Assembly (NCBI GenBank): GCA_946406095.1
Contig: CAMJJO010000034.1
Span: 1-13,118, forward strand
Length of the DNA: 13,118 nucleotides
Reading direction: 5' to 3'
DNA from: an uncultured Bacteroidales bacterium
Lineage (GTDB): Bacteria; Bacteroidota; Bacteroidia; Bacteroidales; UBA932
Position numbers and translations under genes: made by a program. Each line of letters opens with the position of its first letter. Position 1 is the first letter of the stretch. The notes below the pieces were generated by a model. That model ran no database searches and had not been told where the DNA came from. It saw only the letters and a list, made by a program, of their open reading frames with translations. Below are positions 6,180 through 13,118 of this stretch, piece after piece.

Positions 6180-7922
6180 CTACCTCCCCGGTTTGGCACT
6201 GATCTGGGCCTGGGAGATGTTGATGATGAAGTCGCCCATCTTCTCGAGGGAGTTCACCACGTCCATATAGAATGCGCCGGTCTCGTAGGGGTAGTTGGAC
6301 TTCTCGACGTTGGCGAGGTGCTCTTCGCGCAGGGTGTCGCGGTAGGCGTTCACGTTCTGCTCGGCATCCTCGGCGTTGGTAATGTTCTCCAGCTGCACCA
6401 GAGGGGTGGCCAGATTGTCGTGCATCGCCCCGTAGGCCACATCCACCAGGTTGATCAGGCGCTCCAGCTTACGGGTCATATCGGGCGTGAACTTCTGCCC
6501 GTGGGCCCAGGCGCGGGAAAGGATCTTGCCTATGCTCTCGCCGCTGTCGCCAAGGGACTCCATCTCCCCGATGATGCGATAGAAGCTGCGAATGCGCACC
6601 ACGCCGTCGTGGGACATCTCGTTGCGGGTGGCATCGTTAAGGTAGGCCGCAATCTCGTGCTCCATATGGTCGGTGATTTCCTCATACTTCACCAGGCTCT
6701 CGTTGGCCTTCTCGAACTCTTCCTGGTTCTTGGCGAACACGGCCTCGCGGATGTAGTTGAGGTCTTTGCGGCAGAGGTCGCCGAAGCGCACCAGCTCCAT
6801 CTTCACAGAGGCAAGGGCCATATCGGCGGTGACAACCGTACCGGCGCTGATGTACTTGAGCCTTGCGGGGCCTTCTCCCTCCTTGGGGCTGGGAACCATC
6901 CAGGTGACTATCTTTACGATGACGGGGATGAACCAGACGAGGACGCAGGTGTTGATGATGTTGAAGAGGGTATGCAGGGTGGCGACGCTATAGGGCAGGG
7001 ACGCGATCAGCGCGGTGCGGGTGGCTTCGTCGGCCGCGGCAAAATCGGTTGCCGCCGGGTTGGGGAAGCCGAACAACTCCACTATATTGCCCAGCAGGCC
7101 CAGGAAGGGATGGAAGAGGCAGCACACCCAGAACACGCCGAACACATTGAAGAGAAGGTGCGCGCGGGCCGTCCTCTTTGCGGAGACGTTGGCCACGCTG
7201 GCGGCGATGTTGGAGGTGATGGTGGTTCCGATATTCTCGCCCAGAACCATCGCCGCAGCCATCTCGAAGGGGATGTAGCCGTTGGCGACGAGCACCATGG
7301 TGATGGCCATGGTGGCGGCAGAGCTCTGGAGCATCAGGGTCATGCAGGCGCCAGCCACCATAAAGAGGAGGATGCTAAGGCCGCCCCAGCCCGTGAGGGT
7401 GCCGAGGAAGTGGCGCACCGGCTCGTTGTCGAGCAGCACGGTGGAAGTTTCCCGCAGGGTGGTGAGACCCAGGAACAGGAAGGCGAATCCCATCAGGAAC
7501 TCACCGAGGTTGTTGTATTTCTTTTTGCTGGCGCTGATGAGCACGAAGGCGAAGAACATCAGCGGGATAGCGATGGTGCCGAGGCTGAAGGAGGACCCGC
7601 CGAAGGAGAGGGCGAAAATCCACGCGGTGACGGTGGTGCCTATGTTCGCGCCCATGATCACCGCGACAGCAGTAGCCAGCGACAGCAGCCCCGCATTCAC
7701 GAAGCTCACCAGCATCAGGGTAGTAGCGGTGGACGACTGCACCAGGGCAGTAACCGTGATACCCGTGAGGATGCATTTGAAAGTGTTGGAGGTCATCTTG
7801 GCCATGAAGGTGCGCAGACGGTCACCGGCCATTTTCTGGAGGCCTCCGCTCATCAGCGACATTCCGTAAAGGAACATTCCCAATGAGCCGAGCAGGGTCA
7901 GAATCCGAAGGAAAAGACTCAT
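6180..7922 (-). CDS. Na+/phosphate cotransporter family protein with C-terminal PhoU-like domain
   Basis: An inner-membrane transporter of the NptA/PNaS family, expected to couple Na+ to inorganic phosphate movement. The 580 residues carry the duplicated family signature. Repeat one has QSSTATT (62-68) and GANIGTTVTA (91-100); repeat two has LQSSAATMAI (198-207) and GENIGTTIT (228-236). Hydrophobic helices surround these up to about residue 343 (IPVIVKIVTWMV). The remainder, about 365-570, is a soluble helical PhoU-like domain (MALASVKMELVRFGDLCRK, ESLGDSGESIGKIL, VVNSLEKMGDFIINIS) that in this family is thought to sense or regulate. The length fits two-domain members. The start at 7922 gives a proper first membrane helix (FLRILTLLGSLGMFLYGMS); there is no Shine-Dalgarno sequence, as usual in this phylum. 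The gene is divergent from the 7983 gene across 60 nt. Family confidence is high; the true substrate is inferred, since relatives may move other anions. Confidence 0.94.
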   Translation of the reverse strand: MSLFLRILTLLGSLGMFLYGMSLMSGGLQKMAGDRLRTFMAKMTSNTFKCILTGITVTALVQSSTATTLMLVSFVNAGLLSLATAVAVIMGANIGTTVTAWIFALSFGGSSFSLGTIAIPLMFFAFVLISASKKKYNNLGEFLMGFAFLFLGLTTLRETSTVLLDNEPVRHFLGTLTGWGGLSILLFMVAGACMTLMLQSSAATMAITMVLVANGYIPFEMAAAMVLGENIGTTITSNIAASVANVSAKRTARAHLLFNVFGVFWVCCLFHPFLGLLGNIVELFGFPNPAATDFAAADEATRTALIASLPYSVATLHTLFNIINTCVLVWFIPVIVKIVTWMVPSPKEGEGPARLKYISAGTVVTADMALASVKMELVRFGDLCRKDLNYIREAVFAKNQEEFEKANESLVKYEEITDHMEHEIAAYLNDATRNEMSHDGVVRIRSFYRIIGEMESLGDSGESIGKILSRAWAHGQKFTPDMTRKLERLINLVDVAYGAMHDNLATPLVQLENITNAEDAEQNVNAYRDTLREEHLANVEKSNYPYETGAFYMDVVNSLEKMGDFIINISQAQISAKPGR

Positions 7923-7925
7923 AAA

Positions 7926-7956
7926 TTGTTAAATTGCGAAAAATCGGTTAAATTTA
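7926..7956 (+). promoter_or_regulatory. Candidate promoter for the 7983 gene, in the divergent gap
   Basis: TTG (7926-7928), 20 nt, then TAAATTTA (7949-7956), one mismatch from TAnnTTTG, placing a start site about 20 nt before the ATG. TAAATTTA is its own reverse complement, so it could also serve as the -7 box of the divergent transporter gene, with a minus-strand TTG at 7981-7979 at a longer 22-nt spacing. Confidence 0.35.
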
Positions 7957-7982
7957 CTGAAAATAATTGAAAACACCGCAAG

Positions 7983-10877
7983 ATGAGGCATCTGGGGGCT
8001 ATATTAATCGGTATTTTTGCTACTGCTCTGGCGCTGAACGCGCAGGTGGTGACCGGTGGCGTGGACCCCTCTTCCATCAAATGGAAAAGCCTTGAAAGCG
8101 AGCACTTCCGCATCATTTATCCCGAGGCTGCCGACTCGCTGGCACGCGAATACGCCAAAAGCCTGGAAAGCTTTACCGCCGCCCAGAAATTCAGTTGCGG
8201 TTTTTATCCTAACGAGATGTACCGCAGGAAGATGCCTGTCATCCTGCACGCCTACACCGCAGAGGCCAACGGAATGGTCACCTGGGCTCCGAGGCGTATG
8301 GAACTCTACACCAATCCGGAAACCTACAACCCAGAATCCACCCCCTGGATCACGCAACTGGCGGTGCACGAAGGCCGGCACGTGGCGCAGATGCAGTTCT
8401 CCCGGGCAAGTAGGGTGTTCCGACCCCTGGAATATCTGATCGGGGATCTTGCAGTGGGTGCGGCATCTGCCATCTACCCCGGTCCAGCGCTGCTCGAAGG
8501 GGATGCGGTGGTTGCCGAAACGGCCCTGACTTCCAGCGGACGCGGGCGCACGGCCGACTTCCTCGAATACTATCATGTAGCGCTTGCCGACAGCCTCTAC
8601 CGGGACTTCTGGCAATGGCGCTACGGCTCGCAGAAGCGTTATACCCCCGATTATTACCGCGCCGGATATGTGCTGATTGCAGGTATGCGGACGGCCTTCG
8701 GGGATACTTTGTTCACCCACAGGTATTTTCATAACGCCAACTCCGGTTTCCTGCCATTCAAGGTCCTACAGAAAACCGTCATCCAGGGCTCGGGCCACAA
8801 AAAGAACCTTTATTCCGGTTTCGAGGGGATTCAGGATGCTTTCCGCGCAGAGTGGGCAGCGGCCGACAGCGCACGCGCACCATTCTTCGAAGGGAGGGAC
8901 CTGGTGCGGGCCGGGCGCCTCTACGACAGCTATAACTCCCTGACATTCACCGACGAAGGTCTGCTGGCGCTGCATTCGGGGCTGGACTGCGCGACGGAAC
9001 TCGTCCGGATAGACACTACCGGTCGCACAGAACGCATCGGGGCCTTTTCCGGCAATGTCTCCCGCCTCGCCTGGGACAAGTTCAACCGGCGCATCGTCTG
9101 GACGGAGTACAAGCCATCGGCGACGATGAGCCTGAAGTCCTGGTCGGTGCTGAGATATCTGGAAGACAATAATTCCCCCGCCACCCTGCTGCAGGACGGG
9201 ATGATACATAACCCGGCACCATCCTCCACCACCCCGGTAATCGCAACGGTGCAGTACTATGATGACGGCAGCGCCTCGGTGCGCCTGCTGAGCGCGAAAA
9301 CCGGCACGCCGTTCGAGGAATACAAAGCCCCTGCCGGGCTGCAACCGGTAGAACCAGTGTGGATAGGGGAAGATCTCTACGCCAGCGGCATCACGGACGA
9401 AGGCTTCAGCATCTACCGGGTTCCGGGATGGGAGCCTCTCTTCGCACCCGCGCATTCCAAGATAAACCGCGTTTTCGCGAGGGACTCCCTGATATGGTTC
9501 ACCTCGGACCGCAGCGGAGTGAATGAACTGCACTCGCTGAATCCGGCTTCCGGGCAGATTCTGCAGCGCACATCCCTCCGTTTCGGAGGCAACGAATTCG
9601 CTTTCAGCCCTTCCGGCGAGCTCTACTATTGTGCCCCCACCGCAGACGGACGGGTTGTGAGGGTGCTGGACACCCTGCTGGCCAAGCCGGTCGCTTTCGG
9701 AGCGATGCAGGTGGCTTCGGCAGAGCTGCTGAGTTCCCAGGAACCTTCCGGAGCGGTGGAATATGACGGGCCCATCTCCGAAGGAAAACCCTATCCCAAG
9801 GCCATCCAGCCGGTGCGCATCCACTCCTGGGCGCCGATGTACGTGGAGTATGATCCGGTGGAGAGGCTCTCGCTCGAGCAAACCGAAACTGCCGGAGATC
9901 TGGGCGCTACGCTGATGTTCCAGAACGAACTCGGCACCGCCTACGGGAGCATCGGCGTCAGCCTGACGGATTCTGTCGGATTCCGTCCGGCCTTGCACGC
10001 GCAATATATCTGGCAGGCCCTTGGCCCTATCGTGGAATTGAGGGCGGACTACAACGAACGGAACGTGACCGTTCTGGATTATGAGCGGGTTTCGTCGGAG
10101 AAAGGGATGTCTTTCCCGGAGAAGCGTTCGGTCGGCGAAGCCCCCCTTCTGAGCATCTCCGGAGGCATCTCCCTGCCCTTCAATCTGAGCAGCGGCGGCT
10201 GGCGCAGAGGCATTATCCCCAGCTACCGCCTCACCTGGTGCAACGACAGGATCTCTTCTCTGGACGTGCAGCAGTACACCAACTCGGTGGTTTTCAAGAT
10301 AGTGCCGCACGAGTCGTTACTGCTGAGCCAATTCAGTCTCCGGGCCTATGCCACCCGGCCGATCGCTCCGTCGGGCATCTTCCCCCGCATGGGAATAGGC
10401 GGAGAAATAGGATTCACCCGCACCCACAACATCAGCAGCAATACTCCTGGGTACTATTACGCCAAACTCTACGGCTATCTGCCGGGGCTGATGAGCACGC
10501 ACGGATTGAGGTTGTCTGCCGAAGGGCGCAGCAACTATGGATGGGAGGGCGCCTGGCTGAAGCAGCAAGATTATAAGCTCACGGCAGACTATGCCTTCCC
10601 CTTCCTGGCCCTGGACTGGAGCGGGATGTGCCCTTATTTCTATGTAAAGAACCTGGAGGCGGTGCTTCACGGAGGCGCGAACCTGGGAGCTTATGAGGAA
10701 CTGCTCAGGGTGAAAAAAGACAGTTACCTCGAACCCTTTGCAGGAGCAACCCTGAGGGTGCATCTAGGCAACTTCCTCTGGGCGCCTTACGATACCTACA
10801 TAGGTGCAAGGTATATTTACAATTTCGCGGATCCAAGCAAGAGCGGGGTAGAAGCGGTGTTCAGCCTGGATTTATAG
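7983..10877 (+). CDS. Exported zinc-peptidase-like protein with TolB-type propeller and C-terminal outer-membrane barrel
   Basis: A 964-residue exported protein. The signal peptide is about 1-20 (cleavage likely after ALNA). Residues about 35-300 resemble a gluzincin (peptidase MA-like) domain: HEGRH at 129-133 fits HExxH, with a possible third zinc ligand Glu172 in ALLEGDA 39 residues later. Residues about 315-570 have repeating short strands typical of a TolB/PD40 propeller (LAWDKFNRRIVWTEY, SLIWFTSDRSGVNELHSLN, FAFSPSGELYYC). A linker with KPYPKAIQPVRIHSWAPM (601-618) precedes a beta-rich region to the end that looks like a 14- to 16-strand outer-membrane barrel (TAYGSIGVSLTD, TYIGARYIYNF, ending AVFSLDL). 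Large Bacteroidota proteins with this order are known by domain only; I know of no defined substrate. If active, the peptidase would sit in the periplasm or at the surface beside its own barrel. It appears monocistronic. Architecture is confident for the motif and signal, moderate for the barrel. Confidence 0.85.
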   Translation: MRHLGAILIGIFATALALNAQVVTGGVDPSSIKWKSLESEHFRIIYPEAADSLAREYAKSLESFTAAQKFSCGFYPNEMYRRKMPVILHAYTAEANGMVTWAPRRMELYTNPETYNPESTPWITQLAVHEGRHVAQMQFSRASRVFRPLEYLIGDLAVGAASAIYPGPALLEGDAVVAETALTSSGRGRTADFLEYYHVALADSLYRDFWQWRYGSQKRYTPDYYRAGYVLIAGMRTAFGDTLFTHRYFHNANSGFLPFKVLQKTVIQGSGHKKNLYSGFEGIQDAFRAEWAAADSARAPFFEGRDLVRAGRLYDSYNSLTFTDEGLLALHSGLDCATELVRIDTTGRTERIGAFSGNVSRLAWDKFNRRIVWTEYKPSATMSLKSWSVLRYLEDNNSPATLLQDGMIHNPAPSSTTPVIATVQYYDDGSASVRLLSAKTGTPFEEYKAPAGLQPVEPVWIGEDLYASGITDEGFSIYRVPGWEPLFAPAHSKINRVFARDSLIWFTSDRSGVNELHSLNPASGQILQRTSLRFGGNEFAFSPSGELYYCAPTADGRVVRVLDTLLAKPVAFGAMQVASAELLSSQEPSGAVEYDGPISEGKPYPKAIQPVRIHSWAPMYVEYDPVERLSLEQTETAGDLGATLMFQNELGTAYGSIGVSLTDSVGFRPALHAQYIWQALGPIVELRADYNERNVTVLDYERVSSEKGMSFPEKRSVGEAPLLSISGGISLPFNLSSGGWRRGIIPSYRLTWCNDRISSLDVQQYTNSVVFKIVPHESLLLSQFSLRAYATRPIAPSGIFPRMGIGGEIGFTRTHNISSNTPGYYYAKLYGYLPGLMSTHGLRLSAEGRSNYGWEGAWLKQQDYKLTADYAFPFLALDWSGMCPYFYVKNLEAVLHGGANLGAYEELLRVKKDSYLEPFAGATLRVHLGNFLWAPYDTYIGARYIYNFADPSKSGVEAVFSLDL

Positions 10878-10896
10878 ATTCCCCCCTTTAGGGTAG

Positions 10897-10927
10897 TTGC
10901 TTTTGATTGCTATAATTACGAAATTTG
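10897..10927 (+). promoter_or_regulatory. Candidate promoter for the secreted protein gene
   Basis: TTG (10897-10899), 20 nt, then GAAATTTG (10920-10927), one base from TAnnTTTG. This predicts a start site roughly 20 nt before the ATG at 10955 and supports separate transcription from the upstream gene, which ends at 10877. Confidence 0.4.
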
Positions 10928-10954
10928 CCACGATAACCATTAAATTCGATCTAT

Positions 10955-12217
10955 ATGAAAAGAATTGCTATCAGTATCCTCGTCCTTGCCATCGCCTGCG
11001 TTTCTGCAAACGCACAGGGCCTTCTGAAGAACATCGGAGGCAAAGTCTTGGACAAAGTCGAAAAGAAAGTAGAAAACAAGGCCGGCCAGAAGGTGGACAA
11101 GGCTCTGGGCAAAATCTTCGGAGAAGATCCCCAGCAGAACGCCTCCCAGGCCACCCAGACGGCTACAAGCTATGGAAACGATAACGATTACAGTGGCTAT
11201 TCTTCCGGCGGTAGCACCTATGGTTCTTCCCTGTTGGAACCCGATTATCACAAGGATTACTATCCCGTCAGCGTCAATCCTTCCTATAAGTTTACCAGCT
11301 ACAGCGATGCCTTGAAGGCACGTCTGGATCTACCCAAACCCGGCACGCTGAACAACGAGAAGGACCTCGAAGCATATGCTGCGAAGGTTGCCGAACTCAA
11401 GCAGGCCACGGAGGATATCTGCATCAAATACACCCAGCAGCAGACAGCCCTCAACTCCCAGTCCATCAACGGCCCTTATGCCGGAGGCAGCAAGAGCAAG
11501 CCCACCGTCAATGTTTCGGCAGAAGAGGTGATGCAGGCGATTAAGGCCAAGGGGCTGGATCCCGCAACCGCTTCCGAGGCCCAGATGCAGGATGCCGTGG
11601 CAGATTATGTCGCCAAGAAGATGGGTGTCAGCAAGGCTCAGGCCCTGGAAATGATGTCCAAGGACGATGCCCCGCAGAATCGTATGGACCAGATTGCCGC
11701 CGAACTTGCAGGCATCTACGAAGGCCGCACCCTGGCAGCCCTCAACAATACCTCGAACGCCCTGACCTCCCTCGGGACCGCACTTCTGAGCGGCAAGACC
11801 ACCGTAGACGAGACTACCATGACCGGCGCCCTGTTCAATCTATCCAAGAGGATTGCTTCTTCATGGGCGAAGTCCGATGAGTGCAAGATGGTGAACAAAC
11901 TTGAGCGCGAACAGGGCATGAAGGGCCGCGACAAGCAGAACGAGATCATTGACAAGTGGAATTCCAAGCAGCTGGATATATGGGTTGCCAAGATTGCCCG
12001 CTTTGCAGACGCAGAATATGCTGATGCACAGAAGGTTGCGGATCTGGATGCTGAACTGGAAGCAATGTCTGCCGCCGACAAGAAGACCGCCAACTGGGCA
12101 TCCGCAAAGATCCAGGCGGTCAACCTGGCCAACCTGATCATCAGCACGATGTCCATCCCCGCACAGGTGTTCGACTGCCCGCTGGTGTCGCACGCCAACA
12201 CCGAGGTGGTGGAATAA
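10955..12217 (+). CDS. Secreted, alanine/lysine-rich helical protein of unknown function
   Basis: A 420-residue protein I do not recognise. A clear signal peptide (MKRIAISILVLAIACVSANA, cleavage after residue 20) sends it across the inner membrane; no lipobox Cys is positioned at the cleavage site. The mature N-terminus (about 21-56) is a strongly amphipathic basic helix, with GLLKNIGGKVLDKVEKKVE and KVDKALGKIFG as an imperfect K-V-x-K repeat that could bind membranes or assemble. Next is a low-complexity Gly/Ser/Tyr/Asn linker (about 70-100). The rest is mainly helical: EEVMQAIKAKGLDPATASEAQ (189-210 region), DYVAKKMGVSKAQALEMM, and a C-terminal helix series to residue 400. There are three Cys in the mature protein (156, 310, 408). 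The start is set by the signal peptide and a matching promoter. A terminator follows at 12245. Periplasmic or surface location is inferred; function is open. Confidence 0.85.
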   Translation: MKRIAISILVLAIACVSANAQGLLKNIGGKVLDKVEKKVENKAGQKVDKALGKIFGEDPQQNASQATQTATSYGNDNDYSGYSSGGSTYGSSLLEPDYHKDYYPVSVNPSYKFTSYSDALKARLDLPKPGTLNNEKDLEAYAAKVAELKQATEDICIKYTQQQTALNSQSINGPYAGGSKSKPTVNVSAEEVMQAIKAKGLDPATASEAQMQDAVADYVAKKMGVSKAQALEMMSKDDAPQNRMDQIAAELAGIYEGRTLAALNNTSNALTSLGTALLSGKTTVDETTMTGALFNLSKRIASSWAKSDECKMVNKLEREQGMKGRDKQNEIIDKWNSKQLDIWVAKIARFADAEYADAQKVADLDAELEAMSAADKKTANWASAKIQAVNLANLIISTMSIPAQVFDCPLVSHANTEVVE

Positions 12218-12218
12218 T

Positions 12219-13118
12219 CTAAATTAGATCTACCCCAATTCCAGGACGGTCGGCAAGCACAAGCCGGCCGTCTTTTACTTGCACCCCGCGGAAGCGGTCG
12301 TTGGAGATCAGGAGGTTACCATCGAGGTCTGCGAAGTCGGCAAGGGGCGAGAGCTGGGCGGCGGCGCTCACGGCGCAGGAGGTCTCTGTCATGCACCCGA
12401 CCATCACCTTCATCCCCTCTGCACGGGCCCAGGAGGCCATACGGTAGGCCTCACGCATGCCGGTGCATTTCATCAGCTTGATATTGATTCCGTTGTAGGC
12501 GCCGCGGATGGATGGCAGGTCGGCCAGGCGCTGGATGGCCTCGTCGGCGTAGACCGGCAGGGGCGAGCGCTCGGTGATCCAGGCGTTGTCGTCCAAGCGC
12601 GAGGCGGGCATGGGCTGCTCCACCATCAGCACGCCCTGCTCTTTGAGCCAGAAGATCTCGTCGAGGGCGGCCTCCCGGTCCTTCCAACCCTGGTTGGCAT
12701 CTACCACCAGCGGAAGGTCGGTCACGCTGCGGATGGTGCGTATCATTTCTTTGTCGCCGGGGAGACCCACCTTGACCTTGAGTACGTTGTAGAGCCCCGC
12801 GCATTCGAGGGTTTTCTCCCTCACCACCTCGGGGGTGTCGATGCCGATGGTGAAGCTGGTGGATGGCGCCTTGCCGGGGTCCAGACCCCAGATGCGGAAC
12901 CACGGTTGGCCGAGGAGCTTGCCCACAAGGTCGTGCAGGGCGATGTCTACCGCCGCCTTGGCCGCGCTGTCGCCGGGCGAAAGGGAATCCACGTATGATA
13001 GGATTTCTTCCAGCTGGAAGGGATCGCTGAACCGGCCGAGATCCACCTTCTGCAGGAAGGCGCATACGCTCTCCACGCTCTGCCCGAGGTAGGGGGGCAT
13101 GGAGGCCTCGCCGTAGCC
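12219..13118 (-). CDS. Dipeptide epimerase (L-Ala-D/L-Glu epimerase type), enolase superfamily, 5'-partial at window edge
   Basis: A cytoplasmic Mg-dependent epimerase, most likely inverting the second residue of L-Ala-D-Glu released from murein so that it can be degraded. The frame is open to the window edge: before the Met at 13100 it reads GYGEAS, and the resulting GYGEASMPPYLG is typical family sequence, so the real start lies beyond 13118. Numbered from that internal Met, KVKVG supplies the first catalytic lysine (K108/K110), VDANQGW the first metal ligand (Asp134), EQPMP the second (Glu161), YADEA the third (Asp186), and NIKLMK the second catalytic lysine (Lys208). DLDGNLL near 258-264 is the substrate-specificity loop region. 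All key residues are present. Some Bacteroidota relatives prefer other dipeptides, so specificity is not certain. The stop is one base from the convergent secreted-protein gene, and the terminator at 12245-12276 lies inside this coding region. Confidence 0.92.
   Translation of the reverse strand, partial: GYGEASMPPYLGQSVESVCAFLQKVDLGRFSDPFQLEEILSYVDSLSPGDSAAKAAVDIALHDLVGKLLGQPWFRIWGLDPGKAPSTSFTIGIDTPEVVREKTLECAGLYNVLKVKVGLPGDKEMIRTIRSVTDLPLVVDANQGWKDREAALDEIFWLKEQGVLMVEQPMPASRLDDNAWITERSPLPVYADEAIQRLADLPSIRGAYNGINIKLMKCTGMREAYRMASWARAEGMKVMVGCMTETSCAVSAAAQLSPLADFADLDGNLLISNDRFRGVQVKDGRLVLADRPGIGVDLI
12245..12276 (+). terminator. Plus-strand intrinsic terminator embedded in the opposing epimerase gene
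   Basis: GACGGTCGGC (12245-12254) pairs with GCCGGCCGTC (12263-12272), a 10-bp stem with one T-G wobble and an 8-nt loop. TTTT follows, on the plus strand only. It lies 28 nt after the stop of the 10955-12217 gene and inside the last codons of the minus-strand epimerase. Confidence 0.65.

Noticed and set aside
5986..6270. 94-codon frame after the RHS remnant, considered as a toxin tip or small gene
   Set aside because: It starts in the gap and ends antisense to the transporter; no toxin motif, no start signal, and it crosses the inverted repeat.
6141..7886. 581-codon open frame antisense to the Na/Pi transporter
   Set aside because: His/Gly/Glu-rich shadow translation with no recognisable fold; the opposite strand carries the duplicated QSS and GxNIGTT transporter signatures.
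8766..10310. 514-codon open frame antisense to the peptidase/propeller gene
   Set aside because: Arg/Gly-rich composition typical of shadow frames; the sense strand has a signal peptide, HEGRH and propeller strands.
1..13118. CRISPR array, tRNA, rRNA, insertion sequence or attachment site
   Set aside because: No regularly spaced repeats, cloverleaf, rRNA segment or transposase/integrase coding was seen on either strand by reading; the only direct repeat is the two-copy 14-mer near 6143.

Overview
The window looks like chromosomal DNA of a Bacteroidota member, most likely order Bacteroidales. The evidence is a TonB-dependent receptor paired with a DUF4249 lipoprotein, a DUF5106/thioredoxin-fold lipoprotein, Bacteroidota-type promoter elements (TTG/TTTG about 20 nt upstream of TAnnTTTG), few recognisable Shine-Dalgarno sites, and an RHS-core remnant. 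Base composition is GC-rich except for one AT-rich island at about 5108-5900. No rRNA, tRNA, CRISPR array or intact insertion sequence was seen.

Layout. (1) 1-3289, plus strand: the 3' part of a TonB-dependent outer-membrane receptor (5' end off the window) and, 4 nt after it, a DUF4249 lipoprotein. Together they form a probable outer-membrane uptake pair. (2) 3291-5107, minus strand: prmC (release-factor glutamine methyltransferase) overlaps by 4 nt a DUF5106/thioredoxin-like lipoprotein, with a good Bacteroidota promoter in front of prmC. (3) 5108-6179: an AT-rich unrecognised gene (197 aa) with a strong intrinsic terminator. Directly behind it, in GC-rich sequence, is a broken piece of an RHS-repeat core, then a non-coding stretch with a perfect 12-bp inverted repeat. 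This is the accessory part of the window and looks like a decayed polymorphic-toxin (Rhs) locus. (4) 6180-7922, minus strand: a Na+/phosphate-cotransporter family protein with a C-terminal PhoU-like domain. It is divergent from (5) 7983-10877, plus strand: a 964-residue exported protein with an HEGRH zinc-peptidase motif, a TolB-like propeller and a probable C-terminal outer-membrane barrel. (6) 10955-12217, plus strand: a secreted, Lys/Ala/Gln-rich, helical protein of unknown function. (7) 12219-13118, minus strand: an L-Ala-D/L-Glu-type dipeptide epimerase of the enolase superfamily, truncated by the right edge.

Most of the content is envelope biology: nutrient import (receptor and lipoprotein), an envelope redox-like lipoprotein, phosphate transport, a large outer-membrane peptidase-like protein, and murein-peptide recycling. 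The genes do not form one pathway. They sit in short units of one or two genes, and two convergent junctions have a single base between opposing stop codons. The least ordinary stretch is 5108-6090. The only candidate for an undescribed system is the AT-rich gene next to the RHS fragment, and its role as an immunity or effector gene is inference from position and composition.
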